DNA of 64,000 bases from Actinomyces vulturis (GTDB taxonomy: Bacteria > Actinomycetota > Actinomycetes > Actinomycetales > Actinomycetaceae), in contig NZ_LZRK01000004.1 in NCBI RefSeq assembly GCF_001687305.1, positions 1 to 64,000 of the forward strand, read 5' to 3'. A program made the translations under genes and the position numbers. Positions 47,616 through 57,525 of this stretch are shown here, in pieces. Positions within the stretch are counted from its first letter, which is position 1; the number at the start of each line of letters is the position of its first letter. The notes under the pieces were generated by a model. The model worked only from the letters and a program-made list of their open reading frames with translations. It was not told the origin of the DNA and did no database searches.

Positions 47616-49844
47616 ATGTCTACCTACACTTCCCCTCACGCAGGCAAGACGCGCAATATCCTCGTCGCCACCCTTGCTGTGATTACTGCTTTTGTGCTGG
47701 CTGCTTGTGGCGCAAAGGTTGACACGCTCGTTACTGTCAACGATGGTGACGATCCTGGTGGTTCGCGTGTGATGACGCTTCATATCGCTGATACGACAAA
47801 TACGAAAGACCGCGTCCACGGCGGTTTGGATGCAGTGGACAAGTCCATCCGTGATCATCTTCCGCCAGAATTGGAATACTCAGGTATCTCCCAGGTGGGT
47901 AAGGAAGCAACGGCAACCTTTACGCTGAACTTCGACAACATCGAGGATTACCAGACCAAAGCACAGGCGCTTCTCGACGCAGGAAACCTCACCTCAGTTA
48001 AGGCTCGAGTCGTTTACTCGAACACGCAGGACAAACTGGCTAACGGCCTTATCTATTCTGAGAACTTCAGTTCCACTGACCTGCTCCATTGGATCCCGGA
48101 TGCACTCTTTGATGACGGTGTCATCGAGAAGAGCGACATGTCTAGTGTTCTCAGTGATGGGGGCAGTAAGTTCATTATTGCTGGTCATACATTCGAGGAC
48201 TCCTACGGGTATCCCTCATTCGCCGATGTGGTGAATAACGGTGTGAAACATGTGACCGTCGAAGTAGTCATCAAGGATGACGGTACCTACGGACTTAATG
48301 TTGTCTTTGATGACCGTGAACGCATCAATAAGCCTCGCCAACAGTTGCTTAAGGACTGGTTTACTAACCACTCTCCTGAGGGGACTGCTGTTGAGGACTT
48401 GACCAACGATGGCAATATCACTGGTGTGACTGCTTCGTACAGCACCGATAATCCAGAGGATTTGTCTGCTGCCCTTCAGCAGATCTTGGCTCAGCCTGAA
48501 GCATCTGTGACATTCGAGGCCCCTTCTCCGGAACCGGGTGCTCTCGAAGCAATGAAGCAGGTGAAGATTCTTGCTCCGTGTGAAGGTATCTGTTCAACAG
48601 AGGGCAGTTATGAGCCTCGTATTGATGTTGCTGTGGTTGTACCCTCTGCCTGGAATGCCATTGAGCCCTACGGCTTCGCAGGCAATGACACGGTGACGAT
48701 CAATGGTTCCGAAGGGGTTTTCGTGTTCAGCAAGCCTGTCACGATTGTTAACCCGACCCTGACCACCTCCATTGGTTTGGACCGCTCTGTCACTCAGACT
48801 CTTGAGGTTGTCATTACTGACGATCTCGATGACCAAATGATTGAGTCCGTGAAGGCTGCTCTCAGCCCAAACAATGTCTTCGGTGACGTCTCTGTGTCTG
48901 ACTATGACAAAGATGGTGTGAAAGGCAAGAAGTTCACGCTCAAGGCTCACGCAAAGAATGCGACCGCCTACAACACGCTTTTACGTAAAGCCTACGGCGA
49001 ATCCACCTTCGGTATTTCTATGGACGATGGTTGGCCGAAGGACAAGTACATCCTCACCACTGATTCCACTATGCTGAACCGTCTGCTTGGCAGTTCGGTC
49101 CAGGGAACTGTTGGCGATTACTTGGACCTCCCCTTCAACAACAAGGTGGATAAGGAAGATCTCAAGTACGGCGTGGTAGCCAAGACTGACGGAAAAATTG
49201 ATCTAGTTGCTAACTCCAGCGATGCCATGTACTACCACCAGAGTGTGCAGGTCCGCGTCACTGGCCCTTCTCAGTCAGATTTGATTGTCGACGCTGTGGT
49301 GCTGGGTCTGCTTCTTATCGCACTTGCCGTGGGTGGTTTCTTCCTCCGGAAGTACGCTCAGCGCCGCAAGGAAGCCGGCCTGCCGTTGTTCGGTCAACCC
49401 GCTCAGACTGTGCTCGTTCCTGCAGGCGCTCCTGCACCTGCCATGGCAACGGATCCGCAGACAGGTACGTTTGTTACAGGTGCTACACCGAGCACTGGTT
49501 CCGCCGTGAGTGCAAATACGGGAGCGTTCCCTACTGCCCCCTCGGCTGATGCTTCGGGAGTCACTGCGGCCAGTGCTCCGGCTCCTGGAATGCTAGTGAG
49601 TGATGAGGCTGCAGCGCTGGGCGTGAGTGGAGTTTCTGCTCCATCTACTCCTGAGGTATCTGCTCAGTCGGCTCCGGCTGTGTCTGCCCCGTCAGCAGCC
49701 CCTGGCGTTAGCGCCGGCGTGGCAAGTTCCGGTGCTGCTCCTACCAACTCTGAGGCTGGCATCAATACCTCACAGGCTCCAGCACAGAATGTCGCGACTG
49801 GTCCTGTCACCACAGAAACATTTACCGAGGGCAACCTGCTCTAG
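47616..49844 (+). CDS. Large lipoprotein with C-terminal membrane anchor (unrecognised)
   Basis: A 742-residue envelope protein. It has a lipoprotein signal with lipobox VLAAC (Cys 31), a long extracellular region of about 520 residues rich in beta-type sequence (for example HVTVEVVIKDDGTYGLNVVF), a single transmembrane helix at about 555-578 (LLLIALAVGGFFL) followed by basic residues RKYAQRRK, and a 150-residue Ala/Pro/Ser/Val-rich tail that must be cytoplasmic. Two membrane anchors on one protein are unusual. It follows the Pro-rich membrane protein gene by 12 bp. No catalytic motif is seen; function unknown. Confidence 0.75.
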   Translation: MSTYTSPHAGKTRNILVATLAVITAFVLAACGAKVDTLVTVNDGDDPGGSRVMTLHIADTTNTKDRVHGGLDAVDKSIRDHLPPELEYSGISQVGKEATATFTLNFDNIEDYQTKAQALLDAGNLTSVKARVVYSNTQDKLANGLIYSENFSSTDLLHWIPDALFDDGVIEKSDMSSVLSDGGSKFIIAGHTFEDSYGYPSFADVVNNGVKHVTVEVVIKDDGTYGLNVVFDDRERINKPRQQLLKDWFTNHSPEGTAVEDLTNDGNITGVTASYSTDNPEDLSAALQQILAQPEASVTFEAPSPEPGALEAMKQVKILAPCEGICSTEGSYEPRIDVAVVVPSAWNAIEPYGFAGNDTVTINGSEGVFVFSKPVTIVNPTLTTSIGLDRSVTQTLEVVITDDLDDQMIESVKAALSPNNVFGDVSVSDYDKDGVKGKKFTLKAHAKNATAYNTLLRKAYGESTFGISMDDGWPKDKYILTTDSTMLNRLLGSSVQGTVGDYLDLPFNNKVDKEDLKYGVVAKTDGKIDLVANSSDAMYYHQSVQVRVTGPSQSDLIVDAVVLGLLLIALAVGGFFLRKYAQRRKEAGLPLFGQPAQTVLVPAGAPAPAMATDPQTGTFVTGATPSTGSAVSANTGAFPTAPSADASGVTAASAPAPGMLVSDEAAALGVSGVSAPSTPEVSAQSAPAVSAPSAAPGVSAGVASSGAAPTNSEAGINTSQAPAQNVATGPVTTETFTEGNLL

Positions 49845-49879
49845 GCTGATGCACTTGGCTCGATGAATTGATGAGCCTT

Positions 49880-49910
49880 GGGGCCCGCCGAGTTTCACTC
49901 GGCGGGCCCC
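49880..49910 (+). terminator. Terminator after the envelope module
   Basis: GGGGCCCGCCGAG (49880-49892) pairs perfectly with CTCGGCGGGCCCC (49898-49910), loop TTTCA, then TTGTCT. It lies 35 bp after the lipoprotein stop. Confidence 0.85.
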
Positions 49911-50074
49911 TTGTCTGTATCTGCGTCTCAACCTACCTCGTGATTTTTTCAGAATTTAAGGAGTTTTTATGGTGTGGAAAACGAAAGCAGCATCTGTAAG
50001 GAGAGTGCTTAAATAATCATGAAATACCTCAAACATCAGTAACGACTATCTGAGATTCCGGAAGGATTTCAAAG

Positions 50075-50755
50075 ACGCTCCGCCACCGTCATTCCCTCCC
50101 GATTGTGGCTACGACAATGATGCCGGTTGCTCTGTTCTTGTCTGCCTGCGGTAGCAGTACGACTCACGATGCTGCGCCGGCAACGAATGCCCCATCGGCA
50201 GCGTCAACTGTCGAGGTATCTCAAGCACCGACTACATCGCCTCAGCCAGAACCTTTCCCGATGCCGAGCGCAGACTGGCCCATTTCCTCCGATGAGCTGA
50301 CTGTGGCCCTCCTTGCCGCATGGTCAATGCCTCAGCCTGAAGGACTCGACGGCATGGACGAAAACACCCCCGAAGGAGCCACCAAAAGCGCTGTATTTCT
50401 GCCAGTTAGGCCCTATATTATGGCCACTGGCGACACCACCACCTGGGATGAACTGTTTCTCCCTGCAGATGATTGCAATTTCGCTGAAAGTTTTTCGACA
50501 CAGGCAACAACGTTCCATTCGGACGAATCATGGATCGATAACTGGACTCCAAAGTGTTCAATCGAGACTTCTGAGTCAGTATCCAAAACAATCACACGCG
50601 TTGTCATCGATAGCTCATTGGAAAGCATTGTCATTCATCAAAATCAAGGAGTCGCCCTAGTCCATCGCGGTGCCTCGAACAAGAAACTCACTTTTACTAT
50701 CGAGTGGCAAAATGACGCATGGAGGATCACCGAATGCGCAAATACTCCTTCTTAG
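50075..50755 (+). CDS. Lipoprotein, start codon apparently lost
   Basis: An unrecognised lipoprotein of about 216-226 residues, with signal and lipobox LSAC and a Pro/Ser/Thr linker before a folded domain. The first usable start is GTG at 50105, but then the signal lacks a charged n-region. In frame upstream, ACG at 50075-50077 follows a GGAAGG site by 9 bases and would give TLRHRHSLPIVATT, a correct n-region. So the ancestral ATG may have mutated to ACG. It overlaps the next, broken gene by 22 bp. If ACG is not used, start is GTG 50105. Function unknown; expression may be lost. Confidence 0.6.
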   Translation, partial: TLRHRHSLPIVATTMMPVALFLSACGSSTTHDAAPATNAPSAASTVEVSQAPTTSPQPEPFPMPSADWPISSDELTVALLAAWSMPQPEGLDGMDENTPEGATKSAVFLPVRPYIMATGDTTTWDELFLPADDCNFAESFSTQATTFHSDESWIDNWTPKCSIETSESVSKTITRVVIDSSLESIVIHQNQGVALVHRGASNKKLTFTIEWQNDAWRITECANTPS

Positions 50756-51554
50756 TCGTCATTACCTGCTCTTTTCTCACGGGGAGCCTATTTTTTAATC
50801 AATACACTTTTGCGCAAGATGACACTGACTTCGATTTGGACGACAACACAAACGCCACCTATTGAACCTTGGTCAATACAGAAAGTTCAAACCAAAACAA
50901 TGTTTCGGTAACCACGGAAACACGAGACTTCAGCCCTATCCAGAAAGATCAGATCAGGGCAAGCATGAAACATGATTGTCCGCAGGGGGATCTTTGTCCG
51001 CAGTTTTGGAGGCGACCTTTAAAACTGATGATTCCGGGACAGCATCACCCGCGAGTGTGCCGGTAAGTACCGTCCTAATGGACCAGACGGGGACGGTCGC
51101 TTTCGGTAGTGCATTGTTTCGTTCGCCTGAAGGGGACGTTGTCTACAACGACGAGACGCTATCCGTATGGACGGGCTGTACGCGCCACGCTACACAATTT
51201 CGTAGGGACGCACAGTTACTCCGTTGTGGCAACACCGACAACTATCACCATCAACTGGGGCGATGACACTGCAGATACCGCTCGCTGTACCTCAGCCGTC
51301 GATACCGCGTTGACGATTCATCGCTACGATCGCTCATTCACCTCTGAGAACAACACACTCGAACTCACCACCAGTTGGGCCTTTAGCCACCATGCCCGGG
51401 AAGTGGTACCTGGACAGCCATCAGTGGCGAATTAACGACGCATGACACCAACGCGGCCCATTCGCTGTTCCGCAATGGAATCACCACCTCACCGATGATG
51501 CTGAAACAGATCGCGATTTCTATTTCCCGCACAACAGTGGGGACTAATCGTTAA
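50734..51554 (+). pseudogene. Decayed secreted protein gene with PKD-like segment
   Basis: Starting at ATG 50734, MRKYSFLVVITCSFLTG reads as a signal peptide, with an in-frame TGA at 50863 after 43 codons. The same frame continues to about 50990, then sense continues in the -1/+2 frame (SAVLEATFKTDD to about 51165), returns to the first frame (HSYSVVATPTTITINWGDD) to about 51405, and shifts again to GTWTAISGELTTH until 51554. The VVATPTTITINWGDD stretch resembles a PKD-type surface domain. At least one stop and three shifts mean it is not functional. One shift is near a G5 run (50985-50989). Confidence 0.75.
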
Positions 51555-51635
51555 TCAGCATTGAACCATCGGTGAGATGGTGACTCACATGGTGGGAATA
51601 CAGATTCAGTATTTTCCTGTCATAGCCGCGATGGC

Positions 51636-53363
51636 TTAAGAGCGAAGAGCCTCAGCTTCATCAGCGGCTTCCTTGCTCCACACGTGTCCAGGCAACTGAC
51701 CAGGCATGAGGTCGTTACCTTCAGCAACGAATCGGATGTGAGCCTGACGTCCTTCCTGAACAGCCTTGTGCTGGCGCTCCCAGTCTTTCAAGGCGGCGAA
51801 TGCCCACTTACCAAGCAAGGAGATGGCAATAATGTTGATGATTGCCATCAGCCCCATTGCCACATCGGAGAAGTTCCATACGAAATCCAGCGAAGCAATG
51901 GAACCGATGAAAGCAGCTACGAGAATCATAGAACGCAGCAGGTAATGGTTGTTGACCTTGCCCTTTGGAGTTAGCAACTGACCGTGCTCATCAAGTCTCT
52001 GACCATGCTTATTCATGAGATTGCCGTGCTCATCGCGCAAAAGGGCGAATTCATCGTCAGTATCAAGAGCGCTAGAAATCACCTGTCCCTCAGGTGCTCC
52101 CTGAGCGACGGCATGAATACCATGACGGCCCAGGAGGAAATCGGCGTTAATTTCAGCGTAGGTGTAGTTACCCAGGAGGCTGGAGTATGCGAAGACGAAA
52201 ATCATCAATGCCAGAAGGTAATCAGCCCAACCTCCAAGAACATTGGAGACAGAAGCGGATGTGAGCGAACCTGGATCGGAGAAACCCACACCATCGGGTC
52301 CGTAAACGCCGGACACTAAAATAATGAGAGCAGTTGCGGTACATACGACGATGGTGTCCACAAAAACGCCCATTGACTGAACGAATCCCTGCTGAACAGG
52401 ATGATTGGTGGAGGCGGTTGCTGCAGCGTTGGGAACAGAGCCCTCACCGGCCTCGTTAGAGAACAAACCACGCTTGATACCGTTGAGAGCCACGGTAGCA
52501 AAGCCACCACTGATACCCCAGAACGCCTGCTGACCACCGAAGGCACTTTCGAAGATGGCCTTAAAGGTACCGGGAATGTAGGAGGCATGCATGATGAGGA
52601 TGACGATGGCTAGGAGAACGTATGCCAGCGCCATAATGGGGGCAAGCCATTCAGTGACCACAGCAACACGACGGATACCACGGAATACGATCGGTGCAGT
52701 GATGAGGACGAGGATCACAGCGGTCACGATAGGTTCCAGACCAAGAGCGTGCTTGGCAATACCTGCGATGGCGTTAGCCTGGGTCGCTTCGTAAGCGAAA
52801 CCAAAAACGAAGATGATCACAACAGCGAAGCAGGATGCCCAGAACTTATTACCTAAGCCACGGGTGATGTAGTAGGCAGGTCCACCGCGGAAAGTGCCGT
52901 CAGGGTTAGGAACTTTGTACATCTGGGCAAGAGTGGCCTCAACGAAAGCGGTAGCCATGCCAAGGAGGGCTACCACCCACATCCAGAACACTGCACCAGG
53001 GCCACCCTTGGTTAAAGCGATGGCCACACCGATAATGTTGCCGGTGCCCACACGGCTAGCAAGACTAATGGCAAAAGCCTGGAAGGAAGAAATACCGCCT
53101 GCTGCATCTTCACTGTCACGTGAGGAGGTAATGGCTGCGACCATACGGCCGAAAAGGCGAAACTGCACCCCCCGCATGCGAAGCGTGAAATAGATGCCTA
53201 CAGCCACAAGTAGCCAGGCGAGGAACTGACCATAAAGGTGACCGGAAATGTTATCGAGAACGTCAGTTGCTTGTTGGAGAGTCCCAGACATAGGGCGCTG
53301 ACCAAGCGAGCCCACCGACATGCCCCGCAGGGGGATGAGGGATGAGGGTAAAAGTGCGTGCAT
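51636..53363 (-). CDS. Sodium:alanine/glycine symporter, AGCS family (copy 1)
   Basis: A secondary transporter with about 10-11 transmembrane helices importing alanine or glycine with sodium. Family motifs: FQAFAISLASRVGTGNIIGV, GGPAYYITRGLG and SNEAGEGSVPNAAATAS. At 575 residues it is longer than its neighbours. The extra length is a hydrophilic insert of about 45-50 residues (about 428-471) with repeated EHGNLMNKHGQRLDEHG-type sequence between two helices, and a longer C-terminal tail. It is separated from mscS by 225 bp, where its own promoter may lie. The ribosome site is weak and starts at 53321 or 53291 are possible. Confidence 0.9.
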   Translation of the reverse strand: MHALLPSSLIPLRGMSVGSLGQRPMSGTLQQATDVLDNISGHLYGQFLAWLLVAVGIYFTLRMRGVQFRLFGRMVAAITSSRDSEDAAGGISSFQAFAISLASRVGTGNIIGVAIALTKGGPGAVFWMWVVALLGMATAFVEATLAQMYKVPNPDGTFRGGPAYYITRGLGNKFWASCFAVVIIFVFGFAYEATQANAIAGIAKHALGLEPIVTAVILVLITAPIVFRGIRRVAVVTEWLAPIMALAYVLLAIVILIMHASYIPGTFKAIFESAFGGQQAFWGISGGFATVALNGIKRGLFSNEAGEGSVPNAAATASTNHPVQQGFVQSMGVFVDTIVVCTATALIILVSGVYGPDGVGFSDPGSLTSASVSNVLGGWADYLLALMIFVFAYSSLLGNYTYAEINADFLLGRHGIHAVAQGAPEGQVISSALDTDDEFALLRDEHGNLMNKHGQRLDEHGQLLTPKGKVNNHYLLRSMILVAAFIGSIASLDFVWNFSDVAMGLMAIINIIAISLLGKWAFAALKDWERQHKAVQEGRQAHIRFVAEGNDLMPGQLPGHVWSKEAADEAEALRS

Positions 53364-53588
53364 AAGAAGAACCCCAACCTTTCATGTGGCGGCAGAGAAC
53401 CACCCACTTCATCATTGTGTGAGGCTCACAGTAAGGGTGATGTGTTTCTGTTGCGTTGCACGCGGGTTATCGACGCATTGCATTAACAAATCACTACATC
53501 TGAATCGTTGTAATGCCAGGAAACCTTCTTAGTTGTTATGCACATCACAATAGCGGGATTGTTCGGATCAAATGTGCCCGGAGGCCTC

Positions 53589-54386
53589 TTACGTATAAAC
53601 GTTAATTGTCGGTGATGAAGTAGCAAGTTGAATATCAGACTCCTTGAGAGCGGCGATCACTTGACGGATGATCACATCCGTAGCTTCGCGGCTTTCGAGT
53701 TTACGTGAACCACTCCAGAACATTAAGTCCATGGTGACTGTTCCGGTGCCAATGGCGCTTAACATAGCTCGCGGTGAAGGTTCATTCATCACCAGATCTA
53801 AGTCTTTCATGGCCTGTTCAGCCACACTCACTGCCCGTTCAAGATCTGTATTGGCATCAAGTTCCACACCAATACGTGTACGAATCCGCTCATATCCGGT
53901 CTGCACCACTACTTGGGTCGAATGCATGATCGTGTTAGGAATGATCACTTTCTGACCATCAAAGGTACGAATCACCGTTGATGACAGGCGAATAGCAATA
54001 ATCTCTCCAGAATTATCTCCTACCTTGACTTGGTCGTTGACACGATACTGGTCACGGGACAGGATGACGATTCCCGCGAACATATTGCCCAGTACGGTCT
54101 GAAACGCGATACCGGCGGCAATCGAAATTACGCCAACCCCACCAAGGATGTCGACGGGGTTAATCGACGGAAACACCAGCGTGATCGCACCAGCAAACGC
54201 AAAGGCGGTAATAACCCAAAAAATCAGTTGAGATAGGAGCTTTCGCGAAGTCTCTCCTCTGCCCCGCCAGCGCATGATGGCACGCCATCCAAACGCCAGG
54301 AGGAAAGCAACAGCAATTCCACCAGCCAAGATGCTCAGACCGCGAAGAACTGTGGCCCATGTGATGAGGTGAAGAGAGTCGTTCAC
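53589..54386 (-). CDS. MscS-family small-conductance mechanosensitive channel
   Basis: A pore that opens under membrane tension to release solutes on hypo-osmotic shock. Three transmembrane helices, with the pore helix and cytosolic vestibule marked by AAGIAFQTVLGNMFAGIVIL and the beta-domain NDQVKVGDNSGEIIAIRLSS. Length 265 is at the short end for MscS. It follows AGCS copy 2 by 12 bp and probably shares its mRNA, a plausible partner for transporters that load the cell with amino acids. Confidence 0.9.
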   Translation of the reverse strand: MNDSLHLITWATVLRGLSILAGGIAVAFLLAFGWRAIMRWRGRGETSRKLLSQLIFWVITAFAFAGAITLVFPSINPVDILGGVGVISIAAGIAFQTVLGNMFAGIVILSRDQYRVNDQVKVGDNSGEIIAIRLSSTVIRTFDGQKVIIPNTIMHSTQVVVQTGYERIRTRIGVELDANTDLERAVSVAEQAMKDLDLVMNEPSPRAMLSAIGTGTVTMDLMFWSGSRKLESREATDVIIRQVIAALKESDIQLATSSPTINVYT

Positions 54387-54398
54387 AAAGTTCTCCGG

Positions 54399-55898
54399 TT
54401 ACTCCCACGCATTTCCGGGCACCCGCGCTGGGAGGGAAGGTGAGTTAGGTGAGAAGCGGACGGCGTCAGGTCGGATAGTTAAACAAGCACCAGGCAGGCT
54501 TCCACACTCGGCCACGGTAAGAACCTCATCGCGATCCTGTCGTCGTTGCGCCTTCTCCCAGTCGCGCAGAGCACCCAGTGCCCAAGGAGTCAACATGATA
54601 AGAGCAGCAATGTTAATAATGGCACCAACGCCTAAGAGGATATCGGCGATGGTCCATACAGTAATAAGTTGGGTGAGCGACCCAATGGCTGTGCATACCA
54701 CTGCGCCCATAGCCAGTGCCTTGGTAGCAACGGGGTGACGTGTCAGGTAATCCATGTTGACTTCGGCGTATGAGTAAGCGCCGAGGATCGTGGAGTAGGC
54801 GAAAATGACGATCATGAGCATCATGGGTAAGCGAGTCCATGAACCAAGGAGATCAGCCACAGCATCTTGAGTCAGCGTGCCTGCAGCGTCCGGGATAGTG
54901 ACGCCAGGGGTGTACACCTCGGGGCTAGCAATGAGAATCGCCAAGGCGGTGGCTGTGCAGATAAAGATCGTGTCAACAATCACCCCAAACGCCTGAATGA
55001 AACCCTGCTGAACAGGATGATCAACTGTCGCCGAACCTGCCGCATTTGCAGCACCACCTAAGCCTGCTTCATTAGAGAACAAGCCGCGACGAACGCCGTT
55101 AAGGACAGCAGCAGTTAGACCACCGGCAACGCCAGACAGTCCAGCTCGAAGTCCAAATGCGCCGGCAAAAATAGAGACCAGCGCGTTCCAGGCGCCCGCC
55201 GGATGCGTGAGCACAATGAACAGGACGATGAGCAGGTAGGCGATTGCCATAATAGGAGCCAGATACTCGGTCACACGGGCAATCGCCCGAAGTCCTCCAA
55301 GAAGAACGGGAGCAGTCAGCGCCACGACGATCACAGCACTTAGCCATGGTGCAGCACCAGTCGCTCCACCGATGGTAGCGCTAATGGCATTAGCTTGAAC
55401 CATAGGCATCGACAGTGCGTTGGCGATAAGGAAAACTACCGCGAAGATTGCTGCCGGAACCTTTAGATTCAGACCACGGGAAATGTAGTAAGCCGGGCCA
55501 CCACGAAAGGTGTGATCAGCTTGGCGAACCTTAAATATTTGGGCAAGCGTCGCTTCCATAAAGGCCGTTGAGGTTCCCAACAAAGCCACGATCCACATCC
55601 AGAAAATGGCACCTGGGCCACCGAGGATGAGAGCCAGTGCCACACCGATGATGTTGCCGGTTCCCACGCGGCAGGCTAAACCGATAGCAAACGCTTGGAA
55701 TGAAGAAATCCCACCGCGTGCATCGGAACGAGAACCGATGATGGCCCTGATGATGTCTTTGACATGGCGAAGAGGAAGCACGCGGGTGCGAATCGTGAAG
55801 TAGATACCTGCACCGAGGAGAAACCAGACGAGAATGGTGCCGAACAAGAAATCGGATGTAGCGGTAAGTGTAGTAGACAGACCGGTGGGCATATGCAT
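54399..55898 (-). CDS. Sodium:alanine/glycine symporter, AGCS family (copy 2)
   Basis: AGCS motifs FQAFAIGLACRVGTGNIIGV, GGPAYYISRGL and SNEAGLGGAANAAGSAT are clear, with about 10 helices. Note that the usual PNAAGTA segment is AANAAGSA here. The ATG at 55898 is used because AAGGATCACCC precedes it (499 residues); the frame opens 12 codons earlier. It is upstream of mscS and downstream of copy 3, on one strand. Confidence 0.92.
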   Translation of the reverse strand: MHMPTGLSTTLTATSDFLFGTILVWFLLGAGIYFTIRTRVLPLRHVKDIIRAIIGSRSDARGGISSFQAFAIGLACRVGTGNIIGVALALILGGPGAIFWMWIVALLGTSTAFMEATLAQIFKVRQADHTFRGGPAYYISRGLNLKVPAAIFAVVFLIANALSMPMVQANAISATIGGATGAAPWLSAVIVVALTAPVLLGGLRAIARVTEYLAPIMAIAYLLIVLFIVLTHPAGAWNALVSIFAGAFGLRAGLSGVAGGLTAAVLNGVRRGLFSNEAGLGGAANAAGSATVDHPVQQGFIQAFGVIVDTIFICTATALAILIASPEVYTPGVTIPDAAGTLTQDAVADLLGSWTRLPMMLMIVIFAYSTILGAYSYAEVNMDYLTRHPVATKALAMGAVVCTAIGSLTQLITVWTIADILLGVGAIINIAALIMLTPWALGALRDWEKAQRRQDRDEVLTVAECGSLPGACLTIRPDAVRFSPNSPSLPARVPGNAWE

Positions 55899-55996
55899 GG
55901 GTGATCCTTGAGAAGGAGGAACTATCGATGGCATGGAGACGAGAAGAGAACGTTGTGTTCTCTTCTCGAGGGGCCGCGCTGATGTACAGATGTACC

Positions 55997-57493
55997 TCAG
56001 CGCTTGGGATAGTGACCTTCTACGTCGATAACAGATTCCCAGACACCGCCAGGAGTGTTTCCAGGCAGGAAGTCATTGTTATGCCCAACGAATACGGGTT
56101 CTCGTCCTGCAGCTTTTTGATAGGAAAAATCACGGAGCGCTCCGGTCACCCAAGGGCTGAGGATGATCATCACGACCATGTTCAAAACAGCGCCGACACC
56201 CAGGGCAATATCAGCTAATGCCCACACAGTCGATAATGCAGTAACCGCACCAACAAAAACGGCGGCGGTGAGGACAAGACCGAAAATTCGCTGACCGTTA
56301 CGGTTTCCCCCCAGGTAGTCCACATTCACTTGTCCGTAGGAATAGCAACCAAGAATGGTCGAGAAGACTAGAACAAGCAAAAGTACTTCCATAGGCCAAA
56401 TCACCCAGTTGCCCAGATGCTCAGCCAGTGCCTGGTGAGTGAGCACGGCTCCTTGTGCGGACAAATCCACGCCAGGCTGGTAAGTGTTCGTGGTCAGCAA
56501 GATGAGAAAACCAGTAGCAGAGCAAACGACGATGGTGTCCACGAAAACACCGAATGACTGAATGAAACCTTGGCGGACCGGATGGGAGACAGTAGCAGTT
56601 CCTGCAGCGTTAGGAACAGTGCCTAGACCTGCTTCATTTGAGAACAAGCCACGCCGGGCACCGTTAAGGATGGCAGCAACAGCACCACCGGCGATGCCAG
56701 CCAAGGCTTCATTCGTGCCAAAGGCACTGGCGATAATGGCCGAGAAGACCCCCGGAATCCTGTCAATGTTATAGAGCATGATGCCGATAGTGACCACAAC
56801 GTATACCAGGGCCATAGCAGGGGCAACCATTTCTGTCACGCGAGCAACGCTGCGTAGACCACCAAGAACTACCGGCAAAGTCATACCAGCAAGAATCAAA
56901 CCGGTTACCCACGTGGGGACAGAATGAGAAGCAGCCATAATGCCTGCAGCAGCGTTGGACTGCACCATCACTACACAAATGCCCACGCTAAACAGAAGCA
57001 AAAGAGCAAAGAGGCTGCCGAGTTTTTTTGCCCCCAGACCATACCTCATATAGTAGGCAGGACCACCACGATAAGTCCCATCAGCGGCGCGTTCTTTAAA
57101 AATCTGGGCAAGAGTGGATTCCACGAAACTTGTGGCCATACCAAGGATGGCAACAACCCACATCCAGAACATGGCACCCGGACCACCAGCAACCAAGGCG
57201 AGAGCTACACCGGCAACATTGCCAATACCAACACGACTAGCTAGTCCAACGGCGAATGCTTGGAAGGAAGAGATTGCCGCAGGTGCATGGTCGGCTTCAG
57301 CAGTACCAGGAAGAGGTTCCTCATCGACTGTGCGTGAGGAGACGATGGATTGCCACATGTCACGCAGATGGGTGATTTGTACTCCCCCTGTGACCAGAGT
57401 GCAGAAAAACCCCACACCAATGAGCATGGCTACCAAGCCGTAGAGGTAGAGCCATTCATCGATGGCACCAAGAATCTGATTGAACTGTTCCAT
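55997..57493 (-). CDS. Sodium:alanine/glycine symporter, AGCS family (copy 3)
   Basis: 498 residues with AGCS signatures FQAFAVGLASRVGIGNVAGV, GGPAYYMRYGLG and SNEAGLGTVPNAAGTAT. The N-terminal region holds an acidic loop of about 15 residues (DEEPLPGTAEADHA) not in the other copies. AGGAAAAACTT precedes the ATG. It is second in the row in transcription order, with 32 bp from copy 4 and 98 bp to copy 2. Confidence 0.93.
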   Translation of the reverse strand: MEQFNQILGAIDEWLYLYGLVAMLIGVGFFCTLVTGGVQITHLRDMWQSIVSSRTVDEEPLPGTAEADHAPAAISSFQAFAVGLASRVGIGNVAGVALALVAGGPGAMFWMWVVAILGMATSFVESTLAQIFKERAADGTYRGGPAYYMRYGLGAKKLGSLFALLLLFSVGICVVMVQSNAAAGIMAASHSVPTWVTGLILAGMTLPVVLGGLRSVARVTEMVAPAMALVYVVVTIGIMLYNIDRIPGVFSAIIASAFGTNEALAGIAGGAVAAILNGARRGLFSNEAGLGTVPNAAGTATVSHPVRQGFIQSFGVFVDTIVVCSATGFLILLTTNTYQPGVDLSAQGAVLTHQALAEHLGNWVIWPMEVLLLVLVFSTILGCYSYGQVNVDYLGGNRNGQRIFGLVLTAAVFVGAVTALSTVWALADIALGVGAVLNMVVMIILSPWVTGALRDFSYQKAAGREPVFVGHNNDFLPGNTPGGVWESVIDVEGHYPKR

Positions 57494-57525
57494 AAGTTTT
57501 TCCTAATATCCCCGTCCCTATGTCC

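Noticed and set aside
47211-47858. 215-residue minus-strand ORF over the envelope module
   Set aside because: His/Asp-rich antisense translation of helix-coding sequence; no start signals.
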